From Siphonodentalium dalli (Eukaryota > Mollusca > Scaphopoda > Gadilida > Siphonodentaliidae), in the NCBI GenBank assembly GCA_032622095.1, contig CP136067.1, positions 52,739,899 to 52,803,898 on the forward strand: a stretch of 64,000 nucleotides of DNA. Direction: 5' to 3'. Positions 24,451 to 35,517 of this stretch are shown one piece after another. A program made the translations under genes and the position numbers. How positions within the stretch are numbered: the first letter of the stretch is position 1; each line of letters starts with the position of its first letter. Below the pieces are notes generated by a model that was given only the letters and a program-made list of their open reading frames with translations, was not told the DNA's origin and did not search any database.

Positions 24451-25191
24451 GGGCTGAAAACAAGAATGACCAAAGTAGAGACAGATGTGGGTGACTTGGA
24501 TTCTAGAGTTAAAGTTATAGAAAGTGTTAAACCAGCTACACGAAGCGACCCACAGAGTATTCACAACATTATATTGGATAATGAACAAATAAAGAGAAGA
24601 CTGGCAAAACTGGAAACTGAAAATGATGAATTGAAAACCACAATGAACTCTTGCTCTATAAAGATTGATGAAATATCAGCTACTGTGGTGGATTTGCAAG
24701 GGAGAAGTATGAGGGAGAATTTAATATTTACTGGCATAGAAGAAACCCAGGGAAACATGCATGGTGGGGATAACAAAACCACAATAGAGGATATTCTACA
24801 GGAGTTCTTCAAGGAAAAACTGAAGATAAAAGACCGTATACTAATAGACCGGGCACACCGAATTGGTGAGAAGAGTAATGACCACTCCCAGTGTAGACCA
24901 ATTGTTGCAAAATTTACATTCTATAAGCAGAAGGAATTAGTGAAGAAAATGGCGAAGAACCTCAATTCTCAAGACAAAGTCTATGTGAATGAACAATTCC
25001 CTAAAGAAGTACAAAAGTACAGGAAAGAAGTTCTCTATCCCATGGTGAAGACTGCCAGAGATAAGGGCGATTATGCAAGAATTGTCCATGATAAACTTTA
25101 TATAAATAACACGTTAGTGAACCCACCCAAGCCCCCACCATATAAGAATAAGGCCAATAAGGGAAGTGGGCAACAGGCTAGTATGCAATGA
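24451..25191 (+). pseudogene. LINE ORF1, 3' part: coiled coil, RRM, C-terminal domain
   Basis: Continuation of ORF1 after the inserted element (about 246 codons; whole ORF1 about 389 aa). It begins with heptad-like segments (about residues 145-225 of the whole), then RSMRENLIFTGIEE, the hallmark start of the L1-ORF1-type RRM. A C-terminal domain follows with RAHRIGEK, RPIVAKF and a conserved KLYINN-like end. The family forms trimers that coat LINE RNA and act as a nucleic-acid chaperone. It ends at a TGA that is in the same frame as ORF2. The coding sense is intact apart from the DNA insertion. Confidence 0.85.
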
Positions 25192-25197
25192 GGGTAC

Positions 25198-26517
25198 GTG
25201 GGGAGGACCTACCTGCAAATTCTATCTTTGAATGTGTGTGGGATCAATTCAAAAGTATGTGAGCCAGAGTTCCTGGAATACATCAGTGCTTATGATATAT
25301 TATGCTTTCAAGAAACAAAAACAGACAGCACTGATGTGGTCCGGGTTCCTGGCTACCATACAGTCTCAATGAAAAACAGAGCTGATATTGCTGTCTTTAG
25401 GTCGGGTGGTATAGGCCTACTGGTTAAGGACGAGCTTGTACATGTGGTAGAGTTGTTTGAAACTAGCGACACTAATGACATCGCTCAATGGTTCAAAATT
25501 AACAGTGACAATGGGAATCCCCCAATTGTAATTGGTAATATTTACGTACCCCCAGAGAATAGCAGGTATGCCTCCCCGGAATGGGCAAATAAGCTTTATG
25601 CAATGATTATTGAAAAGCTACTTATAACTGACAAAATTATCCTTATTGGTGATTTTAATGCTCGAACAGCTCAATTGATTGATTATGAAGATGAGGAAGA
25701 AATGATAGAATTAATTGATTATGGTGGTGGCTTGGATCAGTTTTCACTAACAAGAGTCTCACAAGATAGAAAGACAAATAATTATGGTTTCAAATTAATT
25801 GATATATGTAAGACTGCAAAACTACTTATATGCAATGGTAGAGTTGGAACAGACAGAGCAATTGGCACAACTACATTCAAAGACATCAGCCTAATTGACT
25901 ATGTAATTTGCTCACCATTTGCATGCAAATTAATTAATGATTTGCATGTACATGACCAAGATAGTCTTTTATCTGATGCACATTGTCCCTTAACTGTGAA
26001 AATTTCAATATCATGCAATGAAGAAGAAATTCCTTCAGTAAATTGTACAAATCTGAATGAAACAATCACTATTAAACCATGGACAAGCGAAAAAGGTGTG
26101 CAGTTCTCCGAAACTTTCACAGATGATTCAGTACAGAATCTTGTAGAAATTTTGAATCAAATGCAAGATAATAGTGAATTGAGTGATAAAGAATTATCTG
26201 AATTCTCAGAAATTTTGACAAGTAACTTGTTACAAAATGCAACAGATGTATTGGGTTCCAAAAAGAAGAGGAACGGTGGGTTTCCAAAAAATAAATCTAA
26301 AGCACCATGGTTTGATAGTGATTGCTCCAACACAAGGAAGAAATATAGAAAAGCAAGGAAAATCTATCTGATCTATAAATCTCCCCAAAATCATACCAAT
26401 TTGTTAGAATGTAGAAGGGCATATAAGGTCGCAATGCGCAGAAGTAAGTTCAAATACAATATTGAGTTTCAAAACAGAGTTGAGAGCCAATCCGAGGGAA
26501 TATTGGAAACTTATTAA
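25198..26517 (+). pseudogene. LINE ORF2, endonuclease part
   Basis: Starts directly after the ORF1 TGA, in the same frame, with no ATG before the domain (first possible initiator GTG). The first 230 residues form an apurinic/apyrimidinic-like EEP endonuclease, which nicks target DNA for target-primed reverse transcription. Visible motifs are LSLNVCGI near the start, CFQETK (catalytic Glu), IGDFNAR (Asp/Asn) and LSDAHCPL (the SDH motif, with A in the middle). A linker rich in acidic residues follows, then a basic segment before the RT. The frame runs out after SEGILETY because of a +1 shift near 26462-26480; the RT continues in the next frame. Confidence 0.85.
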
Positions 26518-27976
26518 TAGTATAGATGATAAAAAATGTCATCACCCCATGCCCTCAGTTGATGAATTCTATTCCCATTTTTCAAATGTTACAGGATGTG
26601 TTGATACTCCGCTCTCAGAGTCTGTAAAACCAAACTACGATACATCATTACTGAATCGAGATATTAATATCGAAGAGGTCGAAAAGGCAGTACAAGGTCT
26701 AAAAACAGGGAAAGCACCTGGAATCGATAAAGTTACAAATGAGTATATCAGAGGTTCCTACCCTAAAATGAAAATAGTTTATCTTAAATATTTTAATCTG
26801 ATTCTCAAAACTGGACATATACCCAAAGAGTGGAGTATTGGACTTATTAAACCAATTTATAAATCTGGGAAATTTTCTTCCCCTGATAACTATAGACAAA
26901 TTAAACTTGTCAGCTGTTTGGCCAAATTGTTTACTAGTATACTCAGTAAGAGAATATACTCATTCCTAGAAATAAATGGCATCCTCTCTGTAAATCAAGC
27001 TGGATTTCGGCCCAACTATTCCACCATTGACCACATACATACATTGAATTCGATGATTGAGTTAACCAATTCTATTAATGGTAGTTTATATTGTGCCTTC
27101 ATAGACCTGTCTAAGGCTTTTGACAGTGTCTGGAGGAATGGTCTTTGGTATGAACTTATCTCATCAGGTATTGATGGAAAATTATTAAAGGTCATACAAA
27201 GTATGTATCAGGATATAACATCATGTGTTTCAGTTGATGAAAAGATTTCCCCCCTTTTTAAATGTCCAATTGGCGTGAGGCAAGGCGGAAATCTCTCCCC
27301 GATACTTTTTGCCCTATATCTGAATGATCTGGAGTCATACCTTGGCCAAAACTGTCAAAATCCCCTAGCTTTGTCAGCCTTGAGTGGTAAAGCAATGCAC
27401 AGATTTGTTAAACTGTTTTCACTTTTATATGCTGATGATACCATACTCATGGCTGACACAGCTGAGGGATTAGAAGAAATCCTAGATTCTTATCATCAAT
27501 ACTGTCTAGACTGGAAACTCAGCATTAACTGCTCTAAAACAAAAATAGTTGTATTTGGCCAAGGGAAATATGAAGATGAGATCTTCTATATTGGAAATGA
27601 GCCTATAGAATTATCCAAAAGTTATAAGTATCTTGGGGTGACATTTAGCAATGAGAACCAATTATTTATTGATGAAAAGAAAAAAAGGTGTGCTGCGGCC
27701 AAAAAGGCCATGTTCTCACTCATTCACAAAATGAGAAAATCACATCTAACCTTTGATGTTATAATTGATATATATAATAAAGCAATCTTACCAACCCTCA
27801 CGTATGGATGTGAAGTATGGGGATATGGTTCTAATGCTATGATTGAGACAACAGAGTTATGGTTTTTTAAATTCATCTTGGGCTTGAAAACTACAACACC
27901 GACTGCTATGGTATATGGTGAACTGGGCAGTGTGCTGCGGCCAAAAAGGCCATGTTCTCACTCATTCACAAAATGA
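26462..27976 (+). pseudogene. LINE ORF2, reverse transcriptase part
   Basis: Resumes ORF2 one frame over (homology from about FKTELRANPREYWKLIN). It shows the canonical LINE RT blocks in order: GKAPGIDKVTNEY, KPIYKSGK, YRQIKLVSCLAKLF, QAGFRPN, YCAFIDLSKAFDSVW (block A Asp), GVRQGGNLSPILFALYLNDL (block B), LLYADDTILMA (catalytic YADD) and YKYLGVTFS. The thumb includes LPTLTYGCEVWGYGS and MVYGELG. After that the frame is thrown off by the 242-bp duplication and ends in RPCSHSFTK. The catalytic residues are intact, so the decay is recent. Confidence 0.9.
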
Positions 27977-28171
27977 GAAAATCACATCTAACCTTTGATG
28001 TTATAATTGATATATATAATAAAGCAATCTTACCAACCCTCACGTATGGATGTGAAGTATGGGGATATGGTTCTAATGCTATGATTGAGACAACAGAGTT
28101 ATGGTTTTTTAAATTCATCTTGGGCTTGAAAACTACAACACCGACTGCTATGGTATATGGTGAACTGGGCA
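27688..28171. repeat. 242-bp perfect tandem duplication in ORF2
   Basis: 27688-27929 is repeated at 27930-28171; both begin gtgtgctgcgg and end gaactgggca. 242 is not a multiple of 3, so the duplication shifts the frame: the second copy is read in the frame of 27952-28269. I saw no difference between the two copies, so the event is young. An assembly artefact is possible. Confidence 0.95.
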
Positions 28172-28269
28172 TAATCCCAGTTTCAACTATAATTAAACAC
28201 AAAATGTTATGTTACTGGACCAGAATAATTGAAGGCGAAGGCTGGAAATTGACAAAAAATACTATATGA
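27952..28269 (+). pseudogene. LINE ORF2, thumb region (second copy, downstream frame)
   Basis: Repeats the AMFSLIHKMRKSHL to MVYGELG segment and goes on to new sequence (GIIPVSTIIKHKMLCYWTRI), which is the true continuation of ORF2. It ends at TGA next to A-runs at about 28250-28290, where another frame change occurs. Confidence 0.85.
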
Positions 28270-28277
28270 TTCAATGA

Positions 28278-28844
28278 TTTGTAGTAAAAAAAACTAAGCG
28301 TGCCTTTAAATGGGTGAATGGCATCAGAAAAATATTAAATGAAACTGGAATGTCATTTATTTGGAGTGACCAAAATTTATGTAGAAGTAAATGGTTCAAA
28401 AATGCAACAAGGGATAGACTAAGAGATATGCACATGCAAGAATGGAGGGGTAAACTTGATACTTCTAATAAATACATATTTTATAGAGCAGTTAAACACA
28501 ATTATGCAATGGAACCATATCTCAAATACTTCAACCAATCAGATGCAAAGGTCATAGCAAGATTTAGAACCAGAAACCATAGACTCCCTATAGAAACTGG
28601 TGATTGGGAGGAATTGGATCTCTCAAAGAGAATTTGTAAAGCCTGTAATGAAGGTATAGGTGATGAATATCATGCTATTTTAGTGTGCAAAAAACTCAAA
28701 ACACTCCGAATGAAATGTATGGATAAGTACTTCTATGAAAGACCAAGTGTGTTCAAACTAAATGAGTTATTTAATTTGAACACTGATAAATTAAAGCCAA
28801 TTGTAAGACTTATCAGAGAAATACCTAAGATTTTATGTGCTTAG
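28278..28844 (+). pseudogene. LINE ORF2, C-terminal zinc-knuckle region
   Basis: In a third frame after the A-runs: basic AFKWVNGIRKILNETG, an R-rich segment (RFRTRNHRLPIETGDW), then CKACNEGIGDEYHAILVC, a CCHC-type knuckle usual at the C-terminus of CR1/L2/Jockey-type ORF2 proteins, and the natural stop TAG. The family role is RNA/DNA binding during target-primed reverse transcription. Confidence 0.85.
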
Positions 28845-30508
28845 AAACACTAATGATTTACAATTTAGCAGCCCCAACCCCTATCAAATGAAATGTGAAT
28901 TTCCGCATACACAATACCCACTTATATGAAGTGAGAATGACATAACCCGGGAATTAAGGCCCACTATATGTACTAGTGCTTCAGGCACTAAACATTACAA
29001 ACCCGACTATACATGTTGCTGCATATGGCAACACCATCGATATTGATGGAATTATAGCTAACCGTGATGGCATGGCGGCCATGTAAGACTAGCACCAGAC
29101 TGAATTGACCTCTCATATGGAGAGTATACTTAAAGGTACGGTTGGCCTTGAAGGTGGGTATCCTGTGAAAATATTTCCACCCGTCAAAAACCGCCACAAA
29201 CAGAAAGAACATCAAAATGTAGACAGACTTTGTCCGTATACAAATAAGAAATATCGCATAAACAGTATGTTATTGTCATATATTTGACCATTGTTATGTA
29301 AACAAAAGCATAAAAAGTAACTTTTCTGGTGTTTGTTTATATTATGATGGTAAACATAAAGAGCGCTCTTTGTTGGTGAATTCCTGATATGGAACTAATA
29401 AAGAGCGTTTATGTCATTTGTGTGTGATTAGCCAGTAGCATTGTGCTGTCTTCTGTAACACAATCAGGCTCTAGCTTAGGTAAACTATAGTAGGTCTTTA
29501 TGATAACATGCTGTTTACGCGATGGTCATGGTATATATGAACGAAATTGTATACGTTTTAATGTTTTTCTGTTTACGGTGTTTGGAACAAATATGAATAT
29601 TTTCGACAATTAAGGCCGCACGTGCCTTTAATTGTATAAATTGTGTATATATTTTCATTATAAATTACAAATCAAATCTAAAATAATTATTATTTGATTT
29701 GTAATTGCATTGATTACGTATCGGAATTCACAACTTTGCCGGTTTTATAAGATTTTGTTCAACATGATTTTTTACAAAGATGGCCAAATGTGTTACCTTA
29801 TCATTGTATAAAAATGTATATGATGTTTAATCATAAATTTGATAAATAATAATCATCATGTCTGAACATAAAACCTCTCACTCTGGCTCAACTACATTAG
29901 TCTGAGAATGGTGGAACAGAGTGAGAGGTGTTAAACGAAGTTCCTTGACACTTGGGCTGAAATTGTATTTAATGGCCGATTGTGCCATCTGTGGATGAGT
30001 TAGGTATATTCCAGTGTAATCTATAATATAATTTATTATTTAAAATTAAGGAATCTGCATATACTTTTGTGAATAAATCATTAACAAGTGTCTGGAAACT
30101 GTAGAGCATACTTGTAAACCGTACCACTAGTATCAAGTGGACTATACTCACCCTTTGAGCAGCATATATATTAGTCCTTCAATCTATCATGAATTCCCTT
30201 GTGACTAATTGCCATTAAAAAGCACTGCGGTGTGAACTGAGCTGAATCTGACACAATGTATCAATACTACCATGTTTCAATATATATCCGAATGTGCGAA
30301 CATATTGAATTTAATACCGGTAACAATTGAATTTGATTTATTATTATTGACGGAACTTCGGAAGTAAAATATAAGTTGAACGTTCTCCGTATAGCAATTA
30401 ACACAAATGTCGAGTTTCCACAGCATAAATCCACATTGGATGATAGGAAATAAAATCCTGATGAAAAAATAAACATTCCGACCACTTTTGTCGCACTGGT
30501 ACACACGG
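28845..30508. other. LINE 3' flank and unassigned DNA
   Basis: No gene. It begins with a LINE 3' untranslated region of unclear length. Small hairpins are visible at about 29655-29704 ('aattacaaatcaaat' with its complement) and 29872-29932 ('acctctcactctg' with 'cagagtgagaggt'). Confidence 0.55.
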
Positions 30509-31422
30509 CACAATCGTTTCGACGATTCTGCGACCAATTCCACGATTCTGCGGCTTGACAACCACGGTGCTGCGGCAATTTAACGATTCTGCGACCAGGC
30601 CGATGCGATAAAAACTAAAAAAAAATTAAAGAATGAATAAATCCAGAAATATGTAGGTATATGTACCATATATTATATTTCTATTAGGTACGGCGATCTT
30701 CGATTCGATAATCGATAGAGAGTTCAGCACTAGACAGTTAACACAACAATACATAATCTTTGACACAAATAGACCGGTTGTTCTGGTTTTACACACATCA
30801 CTGAGTGAAATTCGTCTTCAGAGTTTAGAAAAAATATATAATGTCCTATAAAACTGAGTGGAAACCAAATAATAACATATCCATACGTCTTTGGGTGATT
30901 TTTCACAACTGATGTTAACCTCAGTTCTGTGATTGATGGCGCTGTGTCCATATTTGCGGGGGTATCATCGCATTCAATTGACAACGCCGATGAGTCGACT
31001 ATGACAACGACGATTGTGCGACCAGCAATTGAAATTTCATTAACTTGTGCTCACGAGAAGTCGTTTTCTAATGAATGGCACGCTCGCTATAGACATGAAT
31101 ACGCATATGAATCACACGACCTCAAGCCTACGAGATTAAGACTCTTTTATTTGGAGCCAGCTGAGGAAAATAAAGTAATGTCGAATCGTATATTTCTATA
31201 CTGTACATGTTTAATTTCCATATATGTGCACCACACATTACATGATTTAAATTGCCTTTCCGCCTATCCAACTTTCCTTCCGTCTGTCTGTACGCAGTCG
31301 ACTCACAATGTCTCGGTATTTTCTTATCGCCAACATGTCTTATTCCCAGTTGCGTTGTGGTATCGATGGTGGAGAATGGTCGCCTTAGAAATTAACTCCA
31401 CACATGAAACTTAATATATATG

Positions 31423-31423
<1 letters not shown>

Positions 31424-31455
<32 letters not shown>

Positions 31456-31580
31456 CTAGGGAGAAAGAGGGGAGGGGAGGGAGATATGAGGGGAGGGAGA
31501 GAGGAGGGGATGGAGAGAGGGGAGAGAGATGTGAGAGAGATAGGGAGAGAGATATGGAAATGGGGAGGGATAGATAATCT
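31424..31580. repeat. (TA)n microsatellite and purine-rich tract
   Basis: About 30 bp of TA repeat followed by about 120 bp of nearly pure GGGAGA/GGAGAGA sequence on the plus strand. A Ser/Leu/Pro-rich minus frame over it is a low-complexity artefact. Confidence 0.9.
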
Positions 31581-31840
31581 CTAATGTGTTTTTTCAAGCT
31601 GACTTTAAAATGGACAAGGTTAATAAATTATTTTGCAAATAACTGGGACGAATTTGAAATCCATTTTATCACATAATCATATTTTAAGAAGGAAAACGAG
31701 CTAAAAAGACGGATGAACAAAAATAATATTGATTTCCTTACCACAACACAAGAGGAAGTAAAGACACATTCAAGACAAAATAATGTTCCATTTTAAATGT
31801 GTTTTTTTTTCACTTTGGCAAAGTTGTATATATTGTATCA

Positions 31841-32143
31841 TTAAAAGATCCTAATATTGCATATTTCCTTATATCCACTAATGATTAATATGTGCGTGCT
31901 TCCCGGGACACTTGACATCACACCCGCAATGACCGCGCGGATTAATAGTACTTTCGAAAAGCCGCGCATGACACCAACATTAGATATTGGAAATTTTGGT
32001 CCCAACTCCTTTGCATTGACGAAAATAGATACAAAAACATAGAGGCAAATTGGGGGACTATATTTTTTCGTCGCCAGCCAGAGTGCGCTATTCTGTCGTA
32101 TACCTTTGTGTAGCGTCTCGACCGACACCGTAAATATATCCAT
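31841..32143 (-). other. Coding-like island, unrecognised
   Basis: A locally GC-richer segment is open for 100 codons on minus and about 61 on plus (31857-32042), with non-repetitive composition. On minus it reads a hydrophobic stretch (VLLIRAVIAGVMSSV) after a possible acceptor ending 'gtcaatgcaaag'. I cannot name it. It could be a relic of the surrounding element or an exon. Low certainty. Confidence 0.2.
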
Positions 32144-32339
32144 TGTGCATGCATTTTCAGCTTCTTTTAAAGATTTTGATATTTAAAAAAAGGGTATAAA
32201 GAAAGTTATCAAACTCGTTTTATAAAATGTTATATCCCAACATTTCTCGTTGGGGATCCTCTATATAAATCATTTATATCATCCGTCCTTAATTACCGCT
32301 ATATATTTTCCGTGAACGCGGACATGTATTTCATGAATA

Positions 32340-32470
32340 TTAAAAAATCATTATATGGAATGCACCTCCAGAACTTTGACACGTAGACTTAAACCGCGGA
32401 ATGGGGTCTGGGTAATCCAATATGGCCGCGACTCGGTGATCTCGCTTATTCTAAGATGTGGTGCAGAAAA
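32340..32470. repeat. Fragment of the 1919-2115 repeat
   Basis: 'catgaatatt', 'ccagaactttga', 'ttaaaccgcggaa', 'ggggtctgg' and 'ggtgatctcgctta' match 1919-2115 in order. Confidence 0.65.
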
Positions 32471-32584
32471 TGATAAAAAATTGGGCGCAATGGATATGAG
32501 GGTCATATATTTTGAACGCATCGTAAAGCATGACATAGTTACAGAAAGACACACACACTCAGCTTTTATATAGATATTAGAAGG

Positions 32585-32885
32585 TGACCCAACTTCGTCC
32601 GGGCTTTGACCTTGAATTGTCCATTTTGAAGGTCAAGGTCAAGTGGGGTCACGATTTGACCAGTCCAAAACACTGCCCGGACAAAAGTACCCGACAAACG
32701 TGCCCGTCGAAATCCATCCGGTTTTACCCGACTTGACCTTGAATTGATCATTTTGAAGGTCAGGTCGGGGTCACGATTTGACCCGTCGTCCAAAACACTC
32801 AGTGGACAAAAGTAACCCAATGTATCAAATTTCGTGAAAATCCCATCAAAATTCTCGATTTGACCTTGAATTGACCCGTCGCACG
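32585..32885. repeat. Minisatellite, about 130-bp unit, array 2
   Basis: Two to three units of the family at 14905-15425 ('gaaggtcaaggtcaa', 'cacgatttgacc', 'cggacaaaagta', 'cgacttgacctt'). Confidence 0.85.
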
Positions 32886-34254
32886 CATATGGCTGTTTCT
32901 ATAGTCTATATGAAAGTCTATCGAGTACGAAGTAATGTTACGGCTGAAGATTAGCCGGAATGCGAAAATACAAAATTCGTGTTGTCGATAAATATTTTTA
33001 CAGTTTTCAAAACAATGTATCAAATAAAATTCATACTATATGCATACTAGTCCAACATACTCATTTATAGTCAATAGTCAGTGGTTGGCTTGGGTTTACG
33101 ACCCGTATCAACATATATTTTTACACGAGCATGTGTGTCACGCTTTGTCCAATCCACTATATCTCTTATGTGACTTGGTCTCTATAGCTTCACATGTGGG
33201 GATCATGCAGTAAATACACAGTACTGTATTGAATCCAGGACATGTGCATTGTACAACGAAGGCACTGTTCCAAACATTTATTGATGCAGCATACACGGGC
33301 TTATACGCATAAATAAGCTGTCCGATGACAGTGCAGTGACCAATACATCGTATACAAATGAAAATTACCGTTCAACGAGTCGCCCAATCGTCGTTGTCAT
33401 GGTCGAAGCGGGGCGTTGTCAAATAGTTGACACCGTTACTGCATTTCTGTGTATAGTTTAATTGAATATTGCGTCAACGGGGGTACGAATTTGACAAATA
33501 ATACATTTATGCTTATCAAAGCTTACGTTGGATGTTAATTTTCGCACCGTTAATGTCCCCTTGTAGCCCAAGAAATTACTTTTGCGATCGGTTCGCGGTT
33601 TGATCGGATTATCCAGACTTGACCGAGCCGATTGTGACTCATTTTATGTATAGATCTCATCTTCGTATGTATTCCATGAATTAACCTGGTGGACCTGCAA
33701 AGTGTACTCTACACGATGCATGCAAGAAGAAGCCCACTTTTATCGTCCCAATTCAGTAAAAGGCCTCTTTATCTATGTTTGTCATAAAATATCACGTATA
33801 ATAAGGCCGCAGAATCGCTGAACTGCCGCAGCACCGTGGTTGTCAAGCCGCAGAATCGTGGAATTGGTCGTAGAATCGTCGAAACGATTGTGTCGTGTGA
33901 TCACTAGGTCACTGACGCGACTCGCCCAGACACCGCATTCCATTTATAAGCAGGTCAGCACGTGCTGACCTAATTACACGACCTTGACACAAGTGAGGCT
34001 AACTACCCGGTATGCCCAAAGACCAATAAAGAGGGACATGAGTTAAATTGCCACTGATCTGGTGGTCCGATGACCCGAATATATTAATATAATTTAAAAT
34101 ATACCATGCCAAATCGTAATTATCACAGATATATTGCTGACCAAAAATATTATTGCATGCCCTATTATATGACCTATATGCCGTATATGGACCATTACAT
34201 TATATGAAATGATTGCTTCTAAAAGTTAGTTGAAACCTGTAAAACACGTAAAAT
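32886..34254. other. No gene recognised
   Basis: Apart from the inverted repeat arm at 33803-33893, the region is non-repetitive to the eye and lacks a recognisable frame. Confidence 0.5.
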
Positions 34255-34730
34255 TTAAAGGTACTCAACCCGTAAAGAGGGTCCCCATCTCAACAGATTC
34301 CAACAACAACAATCCGATCAGAGGGTCCTATATTACTATTTCTTTGGCTTTGGGGGTAAAAAATATTTGATTCGAGTCGAGAAACCCATCAAACAAAGCT
34401 CAGAGTTATTAGATATTGATTTTTCAAATTTGTTATGTTCTCGAGATGAGTACCAATAACTGCCGTAATCTGCTCTGGATGTGTACCTCAAATCTATTCA
34501 AACAGACAAGGATGAATAACTCTAAAATCAAGTGGTAATTTTAACTAAATTTTGACTGAGTTCTGGGCCAGATAGAATTCCCGATAATGAAAAATAATAG
34601 ATTTATAAAATCGATATCTAACAAATCTGAGCTTTGATGGGTGACTTCCTCGACTCGAATCAAATATTTTTGACCCCCGAAGCCATTGAAATAGTAATTG
34701 AGAGGAGTTTTATCGGGTTGAGTATATGTT
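34255..34730. mobile_element. Repeat family A, foldback copy (MITE)
   Basis: 'aaggtactcaacccg' at the left faces 'cgggttgagta' at the right. Inner arms 'tttctttggctttgggggt', 'atttgattcgagtcgag' (about 34335-34385) face 'ctcgactcgaatcaaat' and 'gacccccgaagcca' (about 34652-34690). It shares sequence with 1-395 and 19650-20070, defining the family as a MITE with inverted ends. Confidence 0.7.
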
Positions 34731-35192
34731 CTCCTATGAATGAGAGGTGTAAGGCGAGTAAGACAGTGAGTAACACCAAACAGTGCACACCACCCTATTG
34801 CAGATACATGTACGAATACACCCTTTCAATGATAGGCTTAATTAACTAAGATAATCCGTACAAATTCAAAATATGATAATATGTATCTATAGAGCAATAA
34901 TTGTAATCCGTATTCAATTAATGTATTTAAAAATGAATTGCTAGTGGTGGTGGGTGGTTTTAAGTACGCATGTGATGGCACTGGGCCCTGCCTGATTATC
35001 AGCTGCCATGTGTCGCAACACGACACTGGAAGGGATAGTCAGTGGGGGCCCAGATCATTTTTTGGAAAGTCAGGATGCGTGGTGTGATCGTTATGGTGGC
35101 GCGTGCGTGATGTATATTGTATTTTGATTTTGTATTTTGTATTTTGTCTTGTATGTCATATATTTTCTTGACGAAGGCAATAAAACTATTGA
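34731..35192. other. Unassigned DNA and LINE 3' tail
   Basis: Ends with 'ttttgtattttgtattttgt' and 'gaaggcaataaaactattga', a typical LINE 3' untranslated tail. Nothing else was recognised. Confidence 0.5.
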
Positions 35193-35276
35193 ACTCACAT
35201 TGGATGCCAAAACTTAGTTATTAGTTATTGTGGCACTGCGACCAACTTGTGGAACCATGCATGCATGGGACATTGA
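35193..35276 (+). pseudogene. hAT transposase BED finger, C-terminal fragment
   Basis: The frame THIGCQNLVISYCG-TATNLWNHACMGH stops at TGA. The GTATNLWNH block is the usual helix of a BED zinc finger, with a preceding Cys and following His. It lies about 230 bp inside the hAT right end, in the same relative frame as the fragment at 20830-20871 across the shared ACT CAC codons. One of the paired cysteines is missing, so it is degenerate. Confidence 0.6.
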
Positions 35277-35517
35277 CTACTTGAACTTCATAAACAGATA
35301 AACTCTTGCTATTAAGCCAAAAGACTTGTTTTCTCTCTTTTTTTTGCGTATAGCATGTGCATGTTATTTCATTAAATAATAAATTGGTTCCAAAATATGT
35401 TATCTTTATAATTTTATAATTTATCTAAATATTCGAATACTATTCGAATATTCGCTCGTTATTCGAACCGAATATTCGAATACCGAAATCCGTCGAATAC
35501 CGAACACTAATATATAT

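Larger units (their letters stand above)
30509..33893. mobile_element. Candidate element bounded by about 92-bp inverted repeats
   Basis: 30509-30600 and 33803-33893 are inverted copies. Each contains several 'gattctgcggc' or 'gattctgcgacc' units ('gcttgacaaccacggtgctg' here, its complement there). They may be termini or sub-terminal repeats of a 3.4-kb element. I found no target duplication at these borders and no transposase motif inside. The 161-codon frame at 30929-31414 is unrecognised and may be chance. Confidence 0.45.
20872..35190 (+). mobile_element. LINE retrotransposon (CR1/L2/Jockey-like), itself carrying insertions
   Basis: The 5' leader, ORF1 and ORF2 lie at 20872-28844 on the plus strand. 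A candidate 3' end with 'gaaggcaataaaactattga' lies at about 35165-35192. The putative target duplication is degenerate (gactcactt left, aactcacat right), and in both halves ACT CAC are in the BED reading frame. ORF1 is interrupted by the 21452-24442 element. The stretch from about 28.9 to 35.1 kb is largely foreign repeats, so whether the 35-kb tail belongs to this LINE copy is inference. Confidence 0.6.
20483..35509. mobile_element. hAT-like DNA transposon, split by nested insertions
   Basis: The left end TAGTGTTCGGT and right end ACCGAACACTA are inverted repeats, each followed inward by clusters of 'attcgaatattcg'. Both are flanked by atatatat (20475-20482; 35510-35517), an 8-bp duplication, though in low-complexity DNA. 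Inside the left end, a BED-finger-like frame begins at 20830. Its apparent continuation lies at 35193-35276 inside the right end, which independently ties the two ends together. The native element would be under 1 kb; the other 14 kb is nested insertion. It is non-autonomous now. Confidence 0.75.

Noticed and set aside
30929..31414. 161-codon plus-strand frame
   Set aside because: No recognisable domain, mixed composition, and it runs into the (TA)n tract; considered chance.
31385..31597. Ser/Leu/Pro-rich minus frame
   Set aside because: Purine-rich low-complexity tract read backwards.
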